Positions 8,501 through 13,629 of a stretch of 13,955 nt of DNA are shown in pieces. Source of the stretch: JAMCRM01 sp041685075. GTDB taxonomy: Bacteria; Acidobacteriota; Terriglobia; Bryobacterales; Bryobacteraceae. The notes under the pieces are model-generated. The model searched no databases. It was not told the DNA's origin and saw only the letters and a program-made list of their open reading frames with translations. The position numbers were made by a program, and so were the translations under genes. The stretch covers positions 1 through 13,955 of the forward strand of contig JAWLGN010000141.1 in the NCBI GenBank assembly GCA_041685075.1, in the 5' to 3' direction. Numbering within the stretch: position 1 is the stretch's first letter; every line of letters starts with the position of its first letter.

Positions 8501-8648
8501 CGTAGAACCCGCTCTCGTCCTTGCCTGGAAGCAACGCTTCTTCGCGAGGCATGCTGCCCGCAACAAGGGTTTCGCAGCGCGCACACCGCAGGTACTCCGG
8601 CGAGAAGCGCTGCAATTCCGTATTACCGCACCAGCAGGATGGATTCAT
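5505..8648 (-). CDS. Fusion: zinc-ribbon-like/SAM methyltransferase - coiled coil - GT4 glycosyltransferase - beta domain
   Basis: A 1047-residue protein. Residues 5-25 carry two CxC/CxxC pairs (CWC, CARC), a likely zinc site. A class I methyltransferase follows (LEIGCFHGG about 97-105, MMDVLEHLPDP about 158-168). About 285-455 is a charged, Glu/Arg/Gln-rich coiled coil containing a 42-residue duplication. About 502-913 is a GT4 domain (VVDLTPVLPGGENGG, VVYDLQYTSYP, FPGFVPD, and EX7E in YEGFGIPVLEAM with Glu823 and Glu831). The last ~120 residues form a beta-rich domain (GLYSDGW, FIEFIYQP). I infer that it methylates and glycosylates the same surface glycan. A methyltransferase joined to a coiled coil recalls WbdD, the O-antigen chain terminator; that parallel is architectural only. 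I took the ATG at 8648 because homology starts at MNPSCWCGN, although the frame is open to 9134. There is no obvious Shine-Dalgarno. It appears to be the first gene of the minus-strand cluster. Confidence 0.88.
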   Translation of the reverse strand: MNPSCWCGNTELQRFSPEYLRCARCETLVAGSMPREEALLPGKDESGFYGREYFDEYQVRQLHLPPITERARTDLPERCLYWLKTLLSYKLPPARTLEIGCFHGGFVGLLRWAGFDAQGQELSPWVAGFANSTFGVPVLTGPVEEQPLEPASLDAVVMMDVLEHLPDPLRTVRRCLSLLKPDGLLMIQTPAYPEGQTLEEMQASGHAFTNMLLPQEHLYLFSQSSVRRLLSEAGAGHVAFEKALFQDYDMFLVAGGHPPARLDGSRIAESLARCPSGRMALALLDLSDKFEDLTTRYEESEADRAARLEMAERNGRAAAEAEAQVQALHAQLGQLSEQLKESEADRAARLEMAERNGRAAVEAENRNQALHRQIEQMRTQLSRSEAECASGRQALQERDQRLAALERQLEAAQCESRVLHEKLEAEQSLLERRTAELAELEAQRNQWNEEVARYRGVHARLHQSLVFRAMRRLGLWSWLDVSPPMTFQGSALAPAGRRSAGLNHIVVDLTPVLPGGENGGAKLMTLELIENLSRMLPECRFTLLTSESSHEELAVLDAANIRRFCVKRATGNTALETVAAVAGPLYRRALGRMPASAAAKVEQVRRAVTARPVPGMLRDFKADLLFCPFTAPYYYDPAVPLVSVVYDLQYTSYPQFFSPEEIAERSRAFQDASRLSARVITISDYVRQTVLQAGNVDPARVTTIPIALARRVEPPPAGELPAILQRYGLRANGFMLYPANFWAHKNHEMLLTAFGIYRNTPGCDPELKLVLTGAPGPRQAELRNAAETMGLGGHVLFPGFVPDTELAGFLHACLAVVFPSLYEGFGIPVLEAMLLGKPVLCSNVTSLPEVAGDAALLFDPRKPQEIAAAMTRITAEPALARSLGEKGRRRAAAFGGPREMAAAYLSCFREVAAARSSYSSAIHGLYSDGWCGERTVFTFAPGPAGRTLVVDLSSPGWTPAESVWLTVLPYADWPLHVHSLARGQRKRLELPLPAEDGFIEFIYQPTVRPADVGLGDDTRALGFLLHSSRIAFPDGGTEILKPEENAC
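7570..7756 (-). repeat. In-frame 126-bp-period direct repeat within the coiled-coil coding region
   Basis: The 61 bases at 7570-7630 recur without a mismatch at 7696-7756, an offset of 126 bp. With a few mismatches the match extends left to about 7557 and 7683. On the protein level ESEADRAARLEMAERNGRAA appears twice, 42 residues (six heptads) apart. The duplication therefore keeps both the reading frame and the heptad register. Confidence 0.95.
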
Positions 8649-8801
8649 AGGACGTTGCCGGCTGTCCGGGCGGCGGTGAAAACATCGCCAGCGCCCCCCG
8701 ACGCCACACAGGAAGCTTCTTATTATCGGTTGGAATGCGCGGGGCACGCAACCGAAACAGCCTTTGATATAGTGGTTCTGGCTTTCGAGGTGGAGCCGAT
8801 T
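8649..8801. promoter_or_regulatory. Divergent intergenic region with a spaced inverted repeat
   Basis: This 153-bp gap separates the starts of the minus-strand cluster and the plus-strand GT2, so it should hold promoters for both. TCGGTTG at 8726-8732 is matched by its reverse complement CAACCGA at 8749-8755, centred about two helical turns apart and suitable for a dimeric regulator. A -10-like TATAGT lies at 8768-8773 upstream of the GT2 start, without a good -35. The regulatory role is inferred. Confidence 0.3.
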
Positions 8802-9764
8802 TTGTCTGGGAACGATCTTCCGCTTGTCACTATCGTCACGCCTTCCTTCAACATGGCGCATTATATCGAGGAGACGATCGAAAGCGTTCTTTCCCAGAAT
8901 TACCCGCGGATCGAGTACTTCGTGATGGACGGCGGCTCCCGCGACGGCACGTTGGAAATTCTCCGCCGATATCGGGGACGATTGCGCTATGTTTCGCAAC
9001 CCGACCATGGACCCGGCGATGCTGTAAATCGCGGGTTCTCGATGGGGCGCGGCTCGATTTTTGCGTGGTTGAACGCCGACGACACCTACCTGCCGGGCGC
9101 CGTGAGCGCTGCGATCGAGTATCTTCTGGCTCATCCGCAGGCGGACGTGGTCTATGGCGAGGGCCTCTGGATCGATGCCGCCGGCCGTACGATAGCGCCC
9201 TATCCCACCAAGAATTTCGACAGCGATTTGCTGCAGCGGGAATGTTTTATCTGCCAGCCCGCTTGTTTTCTCCGCAGCGAAGCCTTTCGCGATAGCGGCA
9301 TGCTGAATCCGGCTCTACAATACGCCTTCGATTATGATCTCTGGATTCGGATTTCGAAGCGCTTCCGCTTTGAGCGTCTCCCCGTGCCGTTGGCTACCTC
9401 GCGCATGCACTCCGGCAACAAAACGCTCGGCGAGCGCCGCAAACTTTACGCGGAAAATTTCCAGGTACTCAAGTACCACTATGGATATATCCCATTCGGC
9501 TGGATTCACAGCTATTGCAGCTACATTTTGGACGGCAGGGACCAGTTCTTCCAGCCGCTGCGCCCCACCTTCAGCAAATATGCCCTGAGTCTTCCGGTGG
9601 GATGCCGTCACAACCGGGACTGCATGGGCCGTTACGTCTCGGAGTGGCGGGCGGTCATGTCCGGAGGCGCCTTCCGCCGTCTGCTGAAGCGACGGTGGGC
9701 GGCCGCCTTGGGGCGTGCCGGTGCGGGGCCGGGAAAGAATCGTCCGGTCGGCAGGTCTGTCTGA
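8802..9764 (+). CDS. GT2-family glycosyltransferase (paralogue of the one at 4607-5515)
   Basis: A 320-residue GT-A enzyme. It has TIVTPSFN near the N-terminus, then DGGSRDGT, WLNADD (metal-binding Asp pair), ECFICQPACFLRS and DYDLWIR. The order and wording of these motifs match the other GT2 of the cluster. I chose a TTG start at 8802 because GAGGTGGAG ends 6 nt upstream and the family N-terminus begins right after it. GTG at 8790 is the main alternative; the open frame further upstream (to 8157) is antisense to the fusion gene. It is transcribed away from the main cluster. Its stop faces the terminase nuclease stop across 33 bp, which include the palindrome CCGCGCGCGCGG (9766-9777) but no T-tract. 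Acceptor and donor are unknown. Confidence 0.85.
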   Translation: MSGNDLPLVTIVTPSFNMAHYIEETIESVLSQNYPRIEYFVMDGGSRDGTLEILRRYRGRLRYVSQPDHGPGDAVNRGFSMGRGSIFAWLNADDTYLPGAVSAAIEYLLAHPQADVVYGEGLWIDAAGRTIAPYPTKNFDSDLLQRECFICQPACFLRSEAFRDSGMLNPALQYAFDYDLWIRISKRFRFERLPVPLATSRMHSGNKTLGERRKLYAENFQVLKYHYGYIPFGWIHSYCSYILDGRDQFFQPLRPTFSKYALSLPVGCRHNRDCMGRYVSEWRAVMSGGAFRRLLKRRWAAALGRAGAGPGKNRPVGRSV

Positions 9765-9797
9765 GCCGCGCGCGCGGAGCAAGCGGTCTCACTTCAT

Positions 9798-10514
9798 TCA
9801 AAACCCCCATAGCGGCAATCTCGACTGCATCTCCCCCACCACCTGCCTTAACCCCTTCTCCCACTCCGCCTGGCCCGCCCAGCACCAGTACCCTGCTTCG
9901 CCCGCCGCCTGCCTCCCATACTCCTTCCCGACCCACCAGCACGCCAGCGCCACCGCAAATGTCAAATCGTCGTGCTGCCCCTCGCGCCACGTCCCGTACA
10001 GCTCCCGGCCGGCCGGCGTTATCCGGACCTGCATCTCCGACATCTCTTTCACCAGCAGTGGCCCATGCTCCAGATCTGCCGCCACCTGCAGTTTCTTCTG
10101 TTGCAGCAGCACCTGCAAGTTGGTGATCAGGTCCCGCTTCGGCACCCCGTAGTATCCGTGTATCGACGTCTCCGCATCCCCGCCCGTAATCGTCACCGGC
10201 AGGATGTTGCACCCGAACCTCGCATCGCGTAGCAGGTCCACCACCGGTCTCCCCACCCCCGTGCCGTCCACCACCAGCGTGCAGCGCCCGGCCAGTTCCC
10301 GGTGCTCCACCACCTCCCGCACCCGGTCCACCATCTCCGGATACGTTATCCCCAGCGGCATCCGCTCCAGGTACCGAAGCCGCAGCGCCGCCACTTTCTT
10401 CCACGCGTAGGCTACCCCGTCCCATCCTCCTTTCAGCTCCGCCCGCTGCACCACCGCAATCGCCGTGTGATCCCGGCTCTGCCCCAAATCCAGACCCACG
10501 TAGTACCTGTCCAT
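9798..10514 (-). CDS. Terminase large subunit nuclease domain (RNase H fold) as a separate protein
   Basis: A 238-residue protein that matches only the C-terminal half of phage TerL (Terminase_6C type). The acidic metal-binding residues of the RNase H fold are visible: Asp9 in VGLDLGQSRDHTAIAV, Asp83 in VVDGTGVGRPVVDLL, and the Asp182-Asp183 pair in HDDLTFAVALACWW. PKRDLI (about 125-130) is another recurring TerL feature. In phages this domain cuts concatemeric DNA for packaging. Here it has its own ATG (10514) and a strong Shine-Dalgarno (GAGGAGAT) that overlaps the stop of the ATPase gene. The two are therefore probably co-translated and form a two-protein equivalent of TerL. No portal or capsid gene is nearby, so its present role is unknown. 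Confidence 0.82.
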   Translation of the reverse strand: MDRYYVGLDLGQSRDHTAIAVVQRAELKGGWDGVAYAWKKVAALRLRYLERMPLGITYPEMVDRVREVVEHRELAGRCTLVVDGTGVGRPVVDLLRDARFGCNILPVTITGGDAETSIHGYYGVPKRDLITNLQVLLQQKKLQVAADLEHGPLLVKEMSEMQVRITPAGRELYGTWREGQHDDLTFAVALACWWVGKEYGRQAAGEAGYWCWAGQAEWEKGLRQVVGEMQSRLPLWGF

Positions 10515-10519
10515 TCGTT

Positions 10520-10527
10520 ATCTCCTC
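10520..10527 (-). promoter_or_regulatory. Strong ribosome-binding site between the two terminase half-genes
   Basis: GAGGAGAT on the minus strand starts inside the TGA stop codon of the ATPase gene (10528-10526) and ends 5 nt before the nuclease ATG. It decides the nuclease start. It also argues that the split is an evolved two-gene arrangement, not a frameshift error. Confidence 0.75.
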
Positions 10528-11320
10528 ATTTGATCCGCAATGCGTCGAACTCCCGCGTCATGGCCCCTTCCACCAGGTCGCGACCGAATACCGTGCTCGC
10601 CGTGTCCACGAATTCGCACAGGTATTCCTGCCGAAACCACCGCTCTCCCATCGCTGCCCGCTCTTCCTCCAGAAAAGACCGCGAAATCCGCGGGCACTCC
10701 GTTGCCGGCACCCGGATCCGTTCCCACTCCGGGCCGCCTCGCTCCCACGCCTCCCAGAAAAATCCCCGCTTCCCGAAAGGCGTGCTCATCAGCCACAATG
10801 CCCCCCCGCTCACCGCCAGCATCGGCCGGATTGCCAGGTACAGCTCGTCCTCCACCCGCGCCGCTTCGTCCACCAGCAGCAGCGAAACCGCCGAAAACCC
10901 CCGAATCGTCGCCTCGCTCCCCGGTAGCCCGACGATCCTTGCCCCGTTCGGAAACACCAGCGACATTTCGTTGTCCCCGTCCCCCTTCGGGCGGATCTTC
11001 AGGCGCCGCACGAACCCCGCCGCCTTCCGCACGAACTCCCCTGTCTGCCGCGCGCTTGGACTCACCACCAGCGTCAGGCTCTCCCGCTCCGTGTACGCCT
11101 TGTGGACCGCCTTCGCCGCCGTGATCGTGGATTTCCCCCACTGCCTGCTGCAGTTCAGCAGTCCCCGCCTGGCCTCCGACGCCAGCACCCGTGCCTGGTT
11201 CGAATCCGGCTCGAACCCCAGCTTCTGCCGCACCCACTCCGGAGCATCCCCAGGCGTCGCGATCGTCCGCCGTGCCCGCGCCGGACCGCGGCCTTTTGTT
11301 CCCCTTCTGCTTTCCCACAT
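10526..11320 (-). CDS. Terminase large subunit ATPase domain as a separate protein
   Basis: A 264-residue protein that matches the N-terminal motor half of phage TerL. Walker A is CSRQWGKST (57-65), Walker B is LLLVDEAA (Asp151, Glu152), and the coupling motif is LMSTPFGKRG (177-186). WFRQEYLCEF (228-237) is a typical TerL block before the linker. The reading frame ends exactly where the nuclease domain would begin in a full-length TerL, and the nuclease gene follows 11 bp later in another frame. The ATG at 11320 gives the family-like N-terminus; the preceding AGCGGG is only a weak Shine-Dalgarno. The motor translocates DNA in phages. The absence of other packaging genes makes that role doubtful here. 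Confidence 0.83.
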   Translation of the reverse strand: MWESRRGTKGRGPARARRTIATPGDAPEWVRQKLGFEPDSNQARVLASEARRGLLNCSRQWGKSTITAAKAVHKAYTERESLTLVVSPSARQTGEFVRKAAGFVRRLKIRPKGDGDNEMSLVFPNGARIVGLPGSEATIRGFSAVSLLLVDEAARVEDELYLAIRPMLAVSGGALWLMSTPFGKRGFFWEAWERGGPEWERIRVPATECPRISRSFLEEERAAMGERWFRQEYLCEFVDTASTVFGRDLVEGAMTREFDALRIK

Positions 11321-11478
11321 CCCGCTTTGAAAATATCACCGGAGCCCGCGAATACCCCCCAAAACCGCCCCGCCGGCCGCCCGAATCACCGCCCGGTTAC
11401 CCATGTAACTCCTTCAGAACACAGCAGCTTCAGTCTGCGCCGGCGCTGCTCCGCGATATCTTGTGAACGGGTGAAAAC
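11321..11478. promoter_or_regulatory. Divergent intergenic region of the terminase/small-protein cassette
   Basis: This 158-bp region lies between the starts of the ATPase gene and the small basic protein gene, so it should contain both promoters. I see no convincing -35/-10 pair. It is strongly C-rich on the + strand. A 6-bp inverted repeat, AGCAGC (11423-11428) and GCTGCT (11445-11450), lies about 30 bp before the small gene. Its significance is unclear. Confidence 0.25.
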
Positions 11479-11982
11479 ATGTCTTCTAAACGACGCATTC
11501 TTTCTTCGCGGGCCAATGGCGCCCGCTCCTCCGGCCCTGTCACGGATGCCGGCAAGCGCCGTTCCTCAAGGAACGCAACCCGCCACGGTCTTCTCTCGAA
11601 AATCGTGGTCCTGGATAACGAGTCGCCGGAAGCCTTCGAGGCTCTCCTCGGCCAGCACGTGGACCGTTTCGCTCCCGCCGACGGCGTCGAACTCGGTATG
11701 GTCGAGGAAATGGCCGCCGCCTTCTGGCGCATGCGCCGCGCCTGGGCCATCGAGACCTCTACGCTCGATAAAAGCATTCAGAATCAGTCGGATAGCGACG
11801 AAGTAGACCGCATCGCGGCCGGCTTCACCGACGAGGCCGCCATCCCCAAACTCAACCTCCTCCATCGTTACGAAACACGCCTCCACCGCATCTACCAGCG
11901 CGCTCTCCACAACCTCCGCCTGCTCCAGGAAGCCGCCGTGCCAAACGAACCCAGTCCCATTTCCGAACACTCCCCCGACTAG
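11479..11982 (+). CDS. Small basic protein of the 'SGPVT..GK..SSRNA.RHGL' family, function unknown
   Basis: A 167-residue protein. Residues 1-40 are rich in Arg, Lys and Ser and contain RANGARSSGPVT, GKRRSSRNATRHGL. The rest is predicted helical: FEALLGQHVDRFAP, MVEEMAAAFWRMRRAWAIET, then LLHRYETRLHRIYQRALHNLRLLQ, ending in a Pro/Ser-rich tail. I recognise the family as common in soil bacteria such as acidobacteria, from memory, but know of no established function. The basic N-terminus could bind nucleic acid. The position divergent from a split TerL makes a TerS-like DNA-recognition partner one possibility; this is inference. The start ATG follows a weak GGTG-type Shine-Dalgarno. The 3' end lies in a tandem duplication whose second copy has CAG in place of this gene's TAG stop. 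Confidence 0.75.
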   Translation: MSSKRRILSSRANGARSSGPVTDAGKRRSSRNATRHGLLSKIVVLDNESPEAFEALLGQHVDRFAPADGVELGMVEEMAAAFWRMRRAWAIETSTLDKSIQNQSDSDEVDRIAAGFTDEAAIPKLNLLHRYETRLHRIYQRALHNLRLLQEAAVPNEPSPISEHSPD

Positions 11983-12190
11983 CCTGCAGGCACGACGGCT
12001 CGGCGGCCCACGTGGAGCGGCTCTGCGGGTGGGCCATGTAACAGCCCGCTCTCCACAACCTCCGCCTGCTCCAGGATGCCGCCGTGCCAAACGAACCCAG
12101 TCCCATTTCCGAACACTCCCCCGACCAGCCTGCAGGAACGTCGCGCGACGGCTCGGCGGCCGGCGTCCAGCGGCCGTGCCGTGGGGGAGA
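11896..12190 (+). repeat. Tandem duplication (period 146 bp) of the small gene's 3' end
   Basis: Bases 11896-11994 recur at 12042-12140 with only a few mismatches. The shared block ACGGCTCGGCGGCC recurs further on, after a short insertion in copy two (11995-12008 and about 12148-12161). A weaker match runs on to about 12190. The unit covers the last ~29 codons of the small gene and its downstream flank. Copy one carries the TAG stop at 11980-11982; copy two has CAG there. The 239-bp stretch 11983-12221 holds no other gene that I can support. Confidence 0.85.
12005..12035. other. Inverted repeat downstream of the small gene
   Basis: GGCCCAC at 12005-12011 pairs with GTGGGCC at 12029-12035 around a 17-nt spacer, 22 bp after the small gene's stop. 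There is no T-run after it, so it is a weak terminator candidate. It may belong to the duplicated element. In the second tandem copy the arms are not preserved. Confidence 0.3.
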
Positions 12191-12221
12191 CCAACGCTCC
12201 TGTTACACTTGTCTGTTACTG

Positions 12222-13628
12222 GTGAAGCTCTCGATCCTCATTCCGGTTTATAACGAGCGCACCGTGATCGAGCGTTGCCTCTCGCTGGTGCTGGCGGCGC
12301 CGCTGCCGGAGCAGATGGAGCGGGAACTGGTGATCGTGGACGACCGCTCGACCGACGGCACCTGGGAGATTCTCGAAAGGCTGGCTAAGGAGCATCCGGA
12401 GATCCGGCTCTTCCAGCACGATATCAACCGCGGAAAGGGCGCGGCGGTGCGGACCGCGGTGGAGAAGGCGCAGGGCGATTTCGCGCTGATTCAGGACGGC
12501 GATCTCGAGTACGATCCCTCGGAGTACCCGCGGCTGCTGCGGCCGCTTCTGGACGGGCGCGCCGATGCGGTCTTCGGCTCGCGGTACCTGGCGGGGGAGC
12601 AGACCCGCGCGCTGCTGTTCTGGCATACCGTCATCAACAAGAGCCTGACCCTGCTCTCCAACATGTTCTGCAACCTGGCCCTGACCGATATGGAGACCTG
12701 CTACAAGGTCTTCCGCACGGACCTGCTGAAGAGCATTCCCATTCGCAGCGACCGTTTCGGTTTCGAGCCGGAGATCGTCATGAAGTGCGCCAAGCGGCGG
12801 CTGCGCATCTACGAGGTGCCCATCAGCTACCACGGGCGCACGTATGAAGAGGGCAAGAAGATCGGCTGGAAGGACGGGGTCAAGGCGCTGGGGGTGATCC
12901 TGAAGTTCTGGATCATCGACGATCTCTACACCGCGCCCTACGGCCGCGGCGTGCTGAATAACCTCACCGGGACACCGCAGTACCTGAACTGGCTGGCGCG
13001 GAAGCTGGCGCCCCATATAGGCGACCGGGTGCTCGAGATCGGCGCAGGCATTGGAAATCTCTCCGGCCGGCTGATGGCGCGGCGGCTGGAGTACGTGGCG
13101 GCGGAGAAAGATCCGCTGCACTTGCACGCGCTGCGCAACCGCTTTCTGCGCACGCCGAACGTGACGGTGCGGTGCGTGGATCCCGAGGAGCCGGCGGATT
13201 TCGAGGGGCTCGAAGGGTTCGATACGGCGATCTGCGTCAACGTGCTGGAGTTCGTGCGGGATCCGGCCGTGACCGTGGGGGCGCTGGCCGGTTGCCTGCG
13301 GCCGGGAGGGACGCTGCTGATGCTGGTGCCGCAGGGGCCCGCCCTGATGGGCAGCGTGGACCGCGGCATGGGGCAGTTGCGGCGTTTCGAGCGCAGCGAA
13401 GTGGCCAGGCAACTGGCGATGCACGGGCTCGAGATCGAGCGCGCCTATGAGTTCAACAAAGCCGGTGCACCCACTTGGTGGCTCTTCAGCCGGGTGCTGC
13501 GGCGGCGCCGGATCAATAAACTTACCCTCAAGATCTTCGACAAAACCATGTGGCTCTGGCGGCTGGCCGACCGCGTGCTGCCATGGCGGGGACTGTCGCT
13601 GATCGTAGCCGCCAGAAAGCCGGAGTAG
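12222..13628 (+). CDS. Fusion of GT2 glycosyltransferase (polyprenyl-phosphate mannosyltransferase-like) and SAM methyltransferase
   Basis: A 468-residue protein. Residues 1 to about 235 are a DPM1-like GT2 domain: LSILIPVYNE, VDDRSTDGT (about 39-47), INRGKGAAVRTA, IQDGDLEYDP (metal-binding Asp92 and Asp94), FGSRY and TDMETCYKVFR. About 255-465 is a class I methyltransferase (VLEIGAGIGNLSG at about 270-281, a glycine-rich SAM loop, with NVLEFVRDP later). DPM1-like domains load sugars onto polyprenyl phosphate at the membrane. The methyltransferase may modify the sugar or the product. I chose GTG at 12222 because the domain starts there. No Shine-Dalgarno is apparent, and the frame is open upstream through the duplicated tail of the small gene, so a longer start at GTG 12084 is possible. 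The stop lies 1 bp from the convergent oxidoreductase stop. Confidence 0.85.
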   Translation: MKLSILIPVYNERTVIERCLSLVLAAPLPEQMERELVIVDDRSTDGTWEILERLAKEHPEIRLFQHDINRGKGAAVRTAVEKAQGDFALIQDGDLEYDPSEYPRLLRPLLDGRADAVFGSRYLAGEQTRALLFWHTVINKSLTLLSNMFCNLALTDMETCYKVFRTDLLKSIPIRSDRFGFEPEIVMKCAKRRLRIYEVPISYHGRTYEEGKKIGWKDGVKALGVILKFWIIDDLYTAPYGRGVLNNLTGTPQYLNWLARKLAPHIGDRVLEIGAGIGNLSGRLMARRLEYVAAEKDPLHLHALRNRFLRTPNVTVRCVDPEEPADFEGLEGFDTAICVNVLEFVRDPAVTVGALAGCLRPGGTLLMLVPQGPALMGSVDRGMGQLRRFERSEVARQLAMHGLEIERAYEFNKAGAPTWWLFSRVLRRRRINKLTLKIFDKTMWLWRLADRVLPWRGLSLIVAARKPE

Positions 13629-13629
13629 G

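Noticed and set aside
8649..9134. N-terminal extension of the fusion protein to 9134
   Set aside because: The 162 extra codons overlap the divergent GT2 gene antisense, and homology begins at the ATG at 8648.
9766..9777. CCGCGCGCGCGG palindrome as a terminator between convergent genes
   Set aside because: It has no T-tract, and alternating CG in a GC-rich genome arises easily by chance.
9798..11320. A prophage
   Set aside because: Only the two terminase halves are phage-like. No portal, capsid, tail, integrase or lysis gene is readable in the window, and sugar genes lie immediately on both sides.
10302..11330. 342-codon plus-strand frame opposite the ATPase gene
   Set aside because: Ser/Pro/Arg-rich composition without motifs; the minus strand contains Walker A and B.
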